Shown: positions 1-8,747 of the stretch, piece by piece
How positions within the stretch are numbered: the first letter of the stretch is position 1
Layout of the letters: each line of letters starts with the position of its first letter
NCBI GenBank assembly: GCA_003439945.1
Contig: QVRM01001369.1
Coordinates: 1,036,001-1,100,000 of the forward strand
Source: Dermanyssus gallinae
Taxonomy: Eukaryota > Arthropoda > Arachnida > Mesostigmata > Dermanyssidae
Direction: 5' to 3'
Length of the DNA stretch: 64,000 nucleotides
Made by a program: the position numbers and the translations under genes
The notes under the pieces: generated by a model
What the model was told of the DNA's origin: nothing
Seen by the model: the letters and a program-made list of their open reading frames with translations, nothing else
Databases searched by the model: none

Positions 1-791
1 CGATATGAACATACGCAATGAGACCAACAGCAATCACCACATTTGTCATGAGTCCAATAACAACGACAACAATACGAAATCAAATATAAAGTTTGGTATT
101 GTACGTTTTGCAGTATGTCTAACGCTCGCTGATTTAGCTTTATCTTCAAAAAGTAGTTTTTCTATACCTAATAGATCTGTAGTACTTTGGCTTGCTTGCC
201 ATAGGTGTTTCACAATGTATACGAAGCGAGTACCTTGCCTGTCGATGCAAGTAAGAAGCCGCTTCGTGTACCTAATGTCAGGCTGTGCACCGGTGTTTGA
301 GATAATTTGATTGAGGCTGAAGACGCTTCGTACAGTACCATTCGAAAGCTTCATCTCGGAATGGGAACATAACGTTGAATAAGTCCGACGAGAGGTTGGA
401 AACCTGGATATTTTCAGTGCTTCTCACTTCTGTTCTGGTCTTGCGTGTGACAATCGCCACGTCTATTCTAGATACATAGTTCATGGCTATTCTCACCTGA
501 TCTGCTCGAATACAAACTTCCATGAGGGGTACGCGGAGTGCGTCTGTAGACTGTACTCTCAGGCATGTACGAAGTATCATGCGTCTGCCTGCCTGGCCCT
601 TGCAAAGAGATCACTACACTGCTATTCGCGTATAACATGCCAAGAGCAGCTGACAACTGTTGAAGTGTCAATGTTATATGCATACTCAATATGAGTAAAA
701 TAAATGTGATGATGATGACGATGTTGTATTTGGTGATCTACGTTTAACTGTCCAAGAGAAACGGAGCCCTTCCATCGCTTATTTAATAGAT

Positions 792-863
<72 letters not shown>

Positions 864-1079
864 GTTAAGTGTCGTCAGATGCGACTCAATATGTATAAAT
901 AACATGATTACCATAAGATATGTAGACACTGCACGCCTCTGTTTATATGACGAACTAATTTCATATAAATTCATCTTTATTCGTATTTATAATTGCACGT
1001 TCAAGATACGTATATGTTATAATTACACCTACATGTTGTTGCTTAAATGACATCGTGTCCACTTTATGGGACCCTCTGT
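1..1079. other. Unassigned left flank
   Basis: I recognise no gene here. The minus strand of bases 1-78 reads as a very hydrophobic frame (VVVVIGLMTNVVIAVGLIAY) that could be the edge of a membrane-protein exon, but there is no clear acceptor site and too little sequence to name it. The rest has short open frames on both strands without family resemblance, and a (TA)n tract near 800-860. Confidence 0.3.
796..862. repeat. (TA)n microsatellite
   Basis: An uninterrupted TA dinucleotide tract of about 65 bases. Several other TA tracts in this window abut transposon ends (5109-5142, about 14090, 19291-19313, 22728-22808). Confidence 0.95.
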
Positions 1080-1960
1080 TTCTCGGTTGGGGGAACACGC
1101 CGTGTAGTATAACAGTTCGTATTTGTGTTACATAACTTTTACATTTAAGAGGTTTGGCACAGAGAGAACCTCACGCGAGAGGTCTATTAAGTGGATTGAG
1201 TCAATCGTAGCGTTTAACCGTTGCCGCCCTCGGCCTGCTGCCTGATAATGTATTATGAGAGACATCGCAACTGGAAGGTGTCGTCTTGTATCGAAGGCCG
1301 AAAGGTTTATTTGCGAACCATTGTACTTGATGCTATTATGCTTGGCGTCTGTAGCAAATATATTAGTCGTAGACTCTCCTTACGAAGCTACGTAGATGGA
1401 TTCTTTGGTTGTGAAGGTTATCCACGTACTGCGGGACGCAAATGTGCTGATAAGTGCGCCTGGTTTAACGTTGTCCGGCCTATCGATGGGGTGGCTAAGG
1501 TCCCCGCAAAGCACAGTTGTCTTGTTAAAGACAACTTTATCCAGCCTAGCTTTTGGGGAACAGATGGGGAATTGCTTTCGAGGGTTGGAATACATTGCAA
1601 CTATGTTGTGTGTATTCCAACCCTCGGAATTGGGGGGTTTCTCCAACCCCCAACCAGTAATTAGCTGCTCTAATTACTATTCTGCTGTAATTAGAGCAGA
1701 ATTGGCTTTCTGCTCTAATTGCAGAAGGCTAATTAGAGCTTTCTGCAAGTATAAAACAGTTGTCCTCTATGTATAATAAATGTTTTCTCTATGTATAAAC
1801 TTGTTTTGTTCCTAGGTTTTAGGTCATTGTAATGCTAGGTTTCTGTAACACTGTCGCCTTCATCGAGGAGGTGTTCGCTAACGTCACGTATCAACGGTCA
1901 AATGCCTAGTGGGTATTTATTCTTACTCTCCCCAATTTTCATTTATCAAACTGGCGGGTC
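1080..1960 (-). repeat. Dispersed coding-like repeat X, copy 1 (continuous)
   Basis: This stretch matches, block by block in the opposite orientation, sequences at 8190-8536, about 13989-14095 and 16028-16340. Shared blocks include GTGACGT-AGCGAACACCT near 1875-1890, a minus-strand peptide block with CGD...PID (about 1460-1530), GCGTCCCGCAG near 1430 and AACCGTTGCCGCC near 1215. The conserved blocks read as protein on the minus strand, but the frame is broken several times. I do not recognise the protein. CGD...PID recalls the GDFN block of AP-type LINE endonucleases, which is only a guess. Copy 1 shows the repeat without insertions, whereas copy 2 is split by two LINEs. Confidence 0.6.
1579..1745. 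repeat. Cluster of short perfect inverted repeats (hairpins)
   Basis: A 16-bp perfect inverted repeat (1579-1594 against 1611-1626, arm CGAGGGTTGGAATACA) is followed by overlapping palindromes built from CTGCTCTAATTAC and GTAATTAGAGCAG, then GCTCTAATT and AATTAGAGC. Together they could fold into consecutive or alternative hairpins. The cluster lies inside repeat X copy 1 and has no obvious counterpart in copy 2, so it may be a small insertion or local expansion. Confidence 0.75.
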
Positions 1961-2202
1961 GGTAACCACCTCAAAGGGGTGCTGCTCCTGTAGAGCCTTT
2001 GAGAAATCAACCCACTATAAAGCATATGCTTAATCTAACTATCGTTTTGGTCCATCAATTCTAGGTCATGATGATACCACCATAGTTTTTGACAAGGGAA
2101 CTTTACACTATAACAAAACGCTGAGCTTTCTAAGTTCATTCCGGACGCATACAGCTTTGGAAGTGCGGCCAATACTGATCTCTTTCGACACGGTTTAGGT
2201 TT

Positions 2203-2424
2203 CTATGTAGCTTCACACAGCACCATTTTCATAAATGACCAACGGTTGGTAGAATGAATGAAAAATAGCTTAGCAAGCTTTTTCTTAAATATTCTTTTTT
2301 CGTTTACAAACGGCACTAGATCCCACTTAAAATTATGTACGAATAATTTGTCTGCAGTAATATTTTGGTTTAGATGGATCTCTAAGCTATCAGTTTCAAA
2401 GTCATCAATGTGGTTCTCAGCCAT
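2203..2424 (-). pseudogene. Unrecognised 73-residue frame upstream of repeat X
   Basis: An open frame of 73 codons, rich in hydrophobic and basic residues (for example KWDLVPFVNEKRIFKKKL), lies just upstream of repeat X copy 1 in the same orientation. It may be an additional segment of the same coding element. I know no family that fits, no homologous block is visible near copy 2, and it may equally be chance. Confidence 0.2.
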
Positions 2425-2910
2425 TACTCAAACCGTGCTAATTAAAGTTTGATCCACAAGTAAGTGTTTCAGACATTAGCTGCCTTACTACAGTAGACGT
2501 GGCAGTGGTATATGTATGTATGGTATAAGCCGCGATGTTGACTGCAATGTTTATACTTACAACACAAGTTAATTCCGTGGAACCTCTTGCGTATCCATAT
2601 GCTTAAATGGAGTCCGCAAAAGTATGAATACACACACGTACACGCTCTGTATATACCTGCGCGCGTTTCTACACATCATCTAACGTTACCTAATTAAGGA
2701 GAGTCGCCTCGTGCCACCAGTCTCTCAGTTAGCCCCCACCCGCTTGTGGAGGAGCTTTGGAACAGATGCAACCCCCGAGGACGAAAACGCTCGACGAATA
2801 CCTAGCTTAGCGGCATGCTCAAAATCTGGCTAACACAAGTGCGCTGTTTTACGAGACACAGGTAATGAAACCAAACATGTGGGAAACGCTTTCAATCGAT
2901 CTAATTCAAA

Positions 2911-3114
2911 TCAAATTACAATTGACACTTGACAACCGGTTTTGCTGTTTAGAAGTTCCATAGAAGGATATGCACGCATGAAAAGTTTTACAAAGTGTCC
3001 TTCGTTCAAATCCATGCGACCTGTAACATCTCCAGCTATAACTCGAATGTTCCGTTGCTCTGTAATATACGATGATGCTACCGATAACATTAACGTGAAC
3101 AATGTATGAACCAA
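2911..3114 (-). other. Unrecognised 67-residue open frame
   Basis: A minus-strand open frame with a hydrophobic start (VHTLFTLMLSVASSYI) followed by a plausible soluble segment. It ends 106 bases before the Tc3-like insertion, so a longer frame could have been disrupted. There is no recognisable motif, and it could be chance or part of the repeat X unit. Confidence 0.15.
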
Positions 3115-3220
3115 TCAGTGCTTAATAAGGTATATACGCAATAACATAAAGCTTAATAAAGCAAGTAAAGGCGGGTGGATAAGAACTATTGAAATACTTC
3201 AGCATATCGATAGTGTAGTA

Positions 3221-3422
3221 AAGTGTGTTGCAAAAAATTAGCAACTCATGTTTTTTTGCGATAATTTCGGCTTGGTTTATTGGAATGGCTTGAAATTTTA
3301 AGCGCATGATGTACATGACAAAACATGAGTATAGTGTTGATTTCATTGCAATCTCATCAAATCGGTTCATACAAAAATAAAAAAGTGTGAAAAAACAGTG
3401 TTGCAAAATATTAGCAACAATA
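3221..3422 (+). repeat. Left terminal inverted repeat of the Tc3-like element
   Basis: About 202 bp, matching the reverse complement of 4658-4859 with only scattered mismatches. Landmarks are GTGTTGCAAAAAATTAGCAA at the outer end and GTGTTGCAAAATATTAGCAA at the inner end. The inner end therefore nearly repeats the outer end, suggesting two transposase-binding sites per arm. Confidence 0.92.
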
Positions 3423-3597
3423 ACATGCTAACAACACAGCTCTTGTTTGTAAAGGATAGTCGATACTACAGCTGATATTCGATCCCAGGGATCAAATGTC
3501 AGGAATATTGTCTAGCTAAATCAATCGTTATATAGCTGCAAAATATTCTACAGCTTAGTCGTTGTTCCGAACTATCGACGAATCTTATGTTTAAACC

Positions 3598-4593
3598 ATG
3601 GGTCGTACAAAGGATCTTTCGGATAACGAAAAGACAAGAATTGAGGCATATGCTGAGCTCGGTCATACAGTAACTGCTATAGCAACCAGATTAGGACGGC
3701 ATAAGAGCACCATCAGCAGGTTCTTACACCCTGGAGTGAACCAAAGGTGCAGATCTAACAGTGGGCGTAAGCCAGTTTTGACTATTCGAGATCGGCGAAG
3801 GATCATACAGTACGCTACTCATGACCAAATGTCTTCTTCCAGGATCAGGACTACTTTGGGAGTGCCAGTGCACCGATCCACAGTGTACCGAGTGTTAAGT
3901 TCTGACAAAAACGTGCGATACGCGAAAAGGAAGCTTATGCCGCGACTGCAACCGAAGCACATTGTCGCACGGTGTGAATTTTCGCATAGATACCAAACTT
4001 GGGATAACGAGTGGAAAAACATCGTCTTCTCGGATGAAAAGAAATTTAATCTCGATGGCCCTGACGGCTGTCAATACTATTGGCACGACTTACGGAAGGA
4101 ACCTAAATGGTTCTCGAAACGTGTGGCCGGTGGTGGCTCTGTGAAATATTGGGGCGCGTTTGGATATAATGGGAAGTCTGATCTAGTCGAGATTGTGGGC
4201 CGAAACAATTCTGACATGTACCAGCGCATTGTCGGTTCCCAGTTAGAAGCCCACTTCAGAAGAATTGGGGGACCTGACGCAGTTTTTCAACAAGACAACG
4301 CCACGTTTCATACCTCGGCTAGCACTATAGCCTTTTTTCAAGAACAAGGAGTGCTACTTTTTGACTGGCCGGCATTAAGTCCAGACCTGAATCCTATTGA
4401 AAATCTTTGGGGCCATTTGGTAAAGCAGATATACGCAAATGGTCGACAATATAATCATTTGTCGGACCTCAAAGAAGCTGTCCAGCAAGCATGGACTAAT
4501 ATTCCACTTTCGTACTTACAACAGCTCATTAACTCCATGAAAGACCGAGCTTATGATTTGATTCAGAAGAAGGGACGAAAAACCCGTTTCTAG
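3598..4593 (+). CDS. Tc3-like transposase, 331 aa, intact
   Basis: This is a DDE transposase that excises and inserts the surrounding element at TA. The N-terminal part (about residues 1-115) has the paired helix-turn-helix DNA-binding layout, with RLGRHKSTISRFL as the first recognition helix and a basic GRKP linker. The catalytic D,D34E triad is visible: FSDEKKFNLDGPDG near residue 145, QQDNATFH near 233 and SPDLNPIENLWG near 262-273. The GPDGCQYYWHDLRKEP block is typical of the Caenorhabditis Tc3 branch. The length is near the family norm (about 330-340 aa). The ATG at 3598 gives the N-terminus MGRTKDLSDNEK, which agrees with relatives. The frame has no stop or frameshift. Confidence 0.93.
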   Translation: MGRTKDLSDNEKTRIEAYAELGHTVTAIATRLGRHKSTISRFLHPGVNQRCRSNSGRKPVLTIRDRRRIIQYATHDQMSSSRIRTTLGVPVHRSTVYRVLSSDKNVRYAKRKLMPRLQPKHIVARCEFSHRYQTWDNEWKNIVFSDEKKFNLDGPDGCQYYWHDLRKEPKWFSKRVAGGGSVKYWGAFGYNGKSDLVEIVGRNNSDMYQRIVGSQLEAHFRRIGGPDAVFQQDNATFHTSASTIAFFQEQGVLLFDWPALSPDLNPIENLWGHLVKQIYANGRQYNHLSDLKEAVQQAWTNIPLSYLQQLINSMKDRAYDLIQKKGRKTRF

Positions 4594-4657
4594 AATAAAA
4601 TATGTAGTTTCAAATGAGTCATACAGCCCTGCTAAGAATCGAATACGCTGTAAGGCG

Positions 4658-4859
4658 CTATTGTTGCTAATATTTTGCAACACTGTTTTTTCACACTTTT
4701 TTATTTTTTGTATGAACCGATGTTGAGATTGCAATGAAATCAACACTATACTCATGTTTCGTCATGTACATCATGCGCTTAAAATTTCAAGCCATTCAAA
4801 TAAACCAAGCCAAAATTCTCACAAAAAAACATGAGTTGCTAATTTTTTGCAACACACTT
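4658..4859 (-). repeat. Right terminal inverted repeat of the Tc3-like element
   Basis: This is the reverse complement of 3221-3422. It ends TTTTTTGCAACACACTT just before the TA duplicate at 4860-4861. Confidence 0.92.
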
Positions 4860-4861
4860 TA

Positions 4862-5105
4862 TAATAGTATGCAATTTTGGTCGGCGCTCGAAACATTTAA
4901 TTGCAAATCGAGCATTGGTTCATAAATACATAGTGGGAGAATGATATTGCACGATGGGGCTTGTAATGTATGGGAATGTCCGCGGTTTCTGAACCGGTTC
5001 TTGCGTCTATTATCGGAAACTATGCTACTTTAGTGCTTCATCAACATAACATGACAACATAATCTCAACATGTCAAATATGAGATGTAAATACTAGTGTC
5101 ACGCA

Positions 5106-5142
<37 letters not shown>
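4862..5142. other. AT-rich spacer ending in (AT)n
   Basis: No gene seen. A pure AT tract occupies about 5109-5142 and is the target into which the mariner at 5143 inserted. Confidence 0.6.
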
Positions 5143-5143
<1 letters not shown>

Positions 5144-5168
5144 GTAAGTCAAAAAGTTTGTCGGCTTT
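5143..5168 (+). repeat. Mariner terminal inverted repeat, left
   Basis: A 26-bp arm GGTAAGTCAAAAAGTT...CGGCTTT pairing with 6394-6419, with one T/C mismatch. Confidence 0.93.
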
Positions 5169-5179
5169 TTTACCCGAAA

Positions 5180-6241
5180 TTAATAAGCCTTATTTATGCA
5201 GACAACAGTATTTTGATTCAATGATATATTGACCTTTTGTTCGATAACCTTCGCCCATCGCCTCGGTAGATCCACAATTCCTTTCTCCCAGAACGTCTTG
5301 TCCTTCTCGTCGAAATACTGAGTGAGGTGATTTTTTATAGCCTCCAAAGATTCAAATGTTGTGCCATCAAGGGAGTTCTGGAGAGACCTGAACAAGTGAT
5401 AATCAGATGGTGCGAGGTCGGGACTATAAGCTGGGTGCGGCAGCACATCCCAGTCAAACCCCGCCAATTTTTGCCGGGTGGCCAAACTTTTGTGTGGTGT
5501 CGCCTTATCATGTTGAAAAGTGACGCCCCATCTGTTTGACAATTCCGGGCGCTTCGTTGCTACTGCAGCCTTCAAATCTTCGAGTTGTCTGCAGTAGACG
5601 ACGGAGTTGATCATCTGACCCATTGGAAGCAGCTCAAAATACACGACGCCCTTACAGTCCCACCAGCAGCACAGCATAACCTTCTTCTGATGAATTTCGG
5701 ATTTAGGGATAGCTGCGGCCTGAGAACCTCTGGGGACCCAACATCTTTTCTGTGCTACGTTTCTGTAGAGTATCCATTTTTCATCGCCGGTTATCAATCT
5801 CCTCAGAAATGGCTCATGCGAGTTCTTCCGGAGGAGTGCGTGACAGGTATCGACTCGCCCTTCAAGCTGCCTATCATTGAGGTCGTGTGGTAGCCAGATA
5901 TTTCGCTTGCACGAGAAACCTGCATCATGGAGGCGATTCCAAACGGTTCCGTGGGAGACTCCCGTTACATCTTCAATTTCTTTTATAGTCAAACCTGGGC
6001 TCGAAGTAACCAGGCTTATGAATTCGTCGGTCTTCACAACGTTGGGTCGTCCTGACCTCGGTTCATCTTCGAGATTGAAGTTTCCAGCTTTGAAACGGGC
6101 GAATCGCTTTTCGACTGTGGATTTGTGTACTGCGTTTTCGCCGTAGACTGCACATATCCTCCGGGTTGTTTGCGCTGCACTTATGCCTTCACGGTAGGAG
6201 AACAACATAATGTGTCGACAATGCGTATTTTTGTCCTCCAT
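5180..6241 (-). CDS. Mariner transposase, 353 aa, intact
   Basis: The enzyme cuts and pastes its element through a DD34D active site. The ATG at 6241 gives MEDKNTHCRHIMLFSYREG, the usual mariner start; the frame is open 46 codons further upstream, but that part is terminal repeat and leader. An N-terminal helix-turn-helix region (about 1-110) includes NLEDEPRSGRP. Catalytic blocks are ITGDEKWILY, QHDKATPH (normally HDNA/R-PH) and YSPDLAPSDYHLF; I count 34 residues between the second and third aspartates. WVPRG and KVMLCCWWDCKG are further family blocks. The length is near the usual 345 aa. The frame has no stop. The only oddity is N to K next to the second aspartate, which may reduce activity. 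Confidence 0.94.
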   Translation of the reverse strand: MEDKNTHCRHIMLFSYREGISAAQTTRRICAVYGENAVHKSTVEKRFARFKAGNFNLEDEPRSGRPNVVKTDEFISLVTSSPGLTIKEIEDVTGVSHGTVWNRLHDAGFSCKRNIWLPHDLNDRQLEGRVDTCHALLRKNSHEPFLRRLITGDEKWILYRNVAQKRCWVPRGSQAAAIPKSEIHQKKVMLCCWWDCKGVVYFELLPMGQMINSVVYCRQLEDLKAAVATKRPELSNRWGVTFQHDKATPHKSLATRQKLAGFDWDVLPHPAYSPDLAPSDYHLFRSLQNSLDGTTFESLEAIKNHLTQYFDEKDKTFWEKGIVDLPRRWAKVIEQKVNISLNQNTVVCINKAY

Positions 6242-6393
6242 TGCAAACAGCTGCCAATTCCGCAAACGAAACGGTAAAGTTGGAACCAGTATACCGTCGC
6301 GCCGCCACGGGCCTGCTCCTGAATGTAAACACCCAGGCGCACTCTCAGGCGGCCCTGCTGCAGAGCGCGGGAATTTCAAAAATGTGGTCCCAG

Positions 6394-6419
6394 AAAGCCG
6401 ACGAACTTTTTGACTTACC
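6394..6419 (-). repeat. Mariner terminal inverted repeat, right
   Basis: A 26-bp arm ending TTTTTGACTTACC, followed by the TA duplicate at 6420-6421. Confidence 0.93.
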
Positions 6420-6421
6420 TA

Positions 6422-7537
6422 AACTGTGCATATACATTAATACATTACATATAGAATCTACAAATGTTGTACACATATATCATTTTTCTACTCTACGCGC
6501 ATTTTATTAGAATATATGCATTGAAATCACATACACACTATGCAATGTATATATAATAGTAGTTTAATAACACCCGGATATGCAAAAATAGTTTAAACTA
6601 AGAGTTGAAGCGTACATTGAGATAGTCTTAGTAAATATGAAATGTTTTGAATAGGTTATAATTATTCTTCATTTACCAATGTTATTCGCGTTGATGCTAT
6701 ACAGAGCAATGTGCGGTTCTCTAGCCTGCAGAACAAATGTGTTTTTTTCAGGTGCTACCCATATAGGTGGCGGTTGAACTTTGCATCTAATTAATCAAAG
6801 TGGTCCAAGATGTTAAACGGCTGTCTACAGCCCAAAGTGTGTTGCAATATATTGTAAATAGATGAAAATGGCATATATAAATTATACATTGTTATTTCAT
6901 AAAAATGGCTCCGAACAAGCTATGTGCTTAATGGAGCTTGAAATTAATGTGTGCAATTATCTACAAGAAATGTCAATAAACAAACAGTTGAAACAGTTGA
7001 ACTACTGGCGTGACCCACATTAAACTCAAATATAAGTCTGATAAATTAGTAATTATAAATAAATATAAATATAGCCGTGAAATGTACATATTAACATGTA
7101 ACTAAACTATCATCATTGAATAATATGGATCTCGGGTGGCAAGTGCAAATCGGCAATTTAGTCATGCGATTTTACCGATTCTGCCGTGTCTGAAACTTTT
7201 AATATTAGGTCAAATCTTAATTTTTAACACTTTTTGTTTGTTTGCTTTCGGTTGTGACGGCTTAAAGCCACATTGATGTCTTATGAATTGACAACAATGC
7301 TACTCTATAGTCTTACATACGGGCCTTCCAATACCGCTGACGAAAGACAAATGCGACAGCAGACGATTGAAGCCGTTTTTAAGTGATCTGTAGATGATGA
7401 ATTGATTATATCAGTTTCGAAAAATCCTGGATTTTAGCACTTATATTACACAAGTCATTCGTTCAACAAGTCTTATATGTTACAACATATAGCGTTGTTT
7501 CTTTAATTACTATTTCTACATAATTTATTTCAATAGT
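6422..7537. other. AT-rich stretch without recognised gene
   Basis: No frame of recognisable family. Because a LINE reverse-transcriptase tail follows at 7538, parts of this stretch may be decayed LINE sequence, but I cannot point to a conserved motif. Confidence 0.35.
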
Positions 7538-7768
7538 TTGGTTGTTCCCAAATGTACCTATGGTTGTGAGGTTTGGCGGTCCTATTTAAACAAATACGTT
7601 AAAGCTACTGCAAGTGTACTAAAGAAATTCTTTCGTCGTGTCTCATTAAGGTGTAGCAACTCTCGTAATTCCATTGTGATAAGCCTTATTTGGAAACTGC
7701 GGTCCAGAGCCGATAATTTTATGTATAATCGTATTTTCAAATATATCGAAATGTCAGCATTGATATGA
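7538..7768 (+). pseudogene. CR1/L2-like LINE fragment, end of reverse transcriptase ORF
   Basis: The frame contains YGCEVWRSYLNKYV and SVLKKFFRRVSLRC, which resemble the thumb block (Y-CxVWxP ... VQRRFTRRL) at the end of CR1/L2/Jockey-type reverse transcriptases. Only this tail is readable, and downstream sequence to about 8030 looks like a degraded 3' region. The clade is not certain. Confidence 0.5.
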
Positions 7769-8189
7769 TATGACGTTAATTTATTCTTAATTATAGTTTC
7801 TTATCTGTGTTATAACTTCATGTAGCCACATGGCTAGTGCGAAGCATATGTAAAAGTTCAGTATGATTTTATACATTATCACCATATCTCGTGTTATTAC
7901 AATTATTTATCCATGGATAATAATGCAAATCATGTCCGCTTTGACAACGTAAGGTTGCGTTTGAATTGAATTGATTCATACACAATGAGATCAAGCAAAT
8001 GAGATCTTAAGCTGTTTGTAAATAAAATAAATGAAGAAAACTCAATGCAATAATAAAAACATCATGCTGTCAAGGAAGCCCAGCATTGATTGTATAATTC
8101 AAACACTATTTATGCCAGAAATAGACTTAGAAAGTTCAGGAAGGGCTTCACATGAGTCTTACCATCAGCGGATATAAGTGATATTGATA

Positions 8190-8536
8190 AGTGAGGATTG
8201 GGAGACCAAGAATAAAAGCCCACTAGGTACTTTAATATTGATAGGTGACGTCAGCGAACACCTAGTTGATGAATGCAAGAGAGATACAGAAACCGTAATG
8301 CCTAAAATGTAGTATTAACAACTCGTTTATTTTACACAGAAGACATTAGCGTTGTTTTTGCAGGAAACTCTATAAACATAATTGCAATGTATACCAACCC
8401 GTTGGAAGCTATTCCCGAGCTGTTGAAAAAGCTAGTGTATTGCGTGAATAAAGTTTACATTAACAAGATTACTGTATATTGCGGAGACCCTAACTATCCC
8501 ATCGACGAAAAAGACAAAGTTCAAGCAAGCGCATTT
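8190..8536 (+). repeat. Repeat X, copy 2, first segment
   Basis: The sequence GTGACGTCAGCGAACACCTAG (8245-8265) and the peptide block VYCGDPNYPIDEKDKV (about 8470-8520) are the plus-strand counterparts of copy 1. The match stops at CAAGCGCA just before a T-run (8537-8548), and the continuation is found again at about 13989. The gap is the R1-like LINE insertion. Confidence 0.6.
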
Positions 8537-8747
8537 TTTTTTTTTAATATGCTGAAACCTCTCAGCATTAATATGGGGGATTACGGGCATCGTGATGTAC
8601 ATGCGCCACCACAGCCAGTGACTAGTGTGGGACTCACAAACCCACTAACACCCGCCTCCCCCCCACCCCCAGGGAACGGTAACTGCTAGGCATCGCTTCG
8701 TATCCATGGGAGTGGCCAGTTTGCCTCTCCTCCCTACTCCAGCCTTC

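Larger units (their letters stand above)
3221..4859 (+). mobile_element. Complete Tc3-like DNA transposon (Tc1/mariner superfamily)
   Basis: The element is 1639 bp, flanked by TA dinucleotides at 3219-3220 and 4860-4861, the expected Tc1/mariner target duplication. Both ends are long terminal inverted repeats of about 202 bp beginning AAGTGTGTTGCAAAAAATTA. Between them is one uninterrupted transposase gene. Long inverted repeats with internal binding sites are known in Tc3-type elements. Intact ends plus an intact frame suggest a young and possibly competent copy. Confidence 0.93.
5143..6419 (-). mobile_element. Complete mariner transposon (mellifera/capitata-like)
   Basis: The element is 1277 bp. 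Its terminal inverted repeats start GGTAAGTCAAAAAGTT (5143-5168 and the reverse complement of 6394-6419) and match at 25 of 26 positions. TA dinucleotides flank both ends (5141-5142 and 6420-6421). It carries one uninterrupted transposase gene on the minus strand and sits at the edge of an AT microsatellite. Confidence 0.95.
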
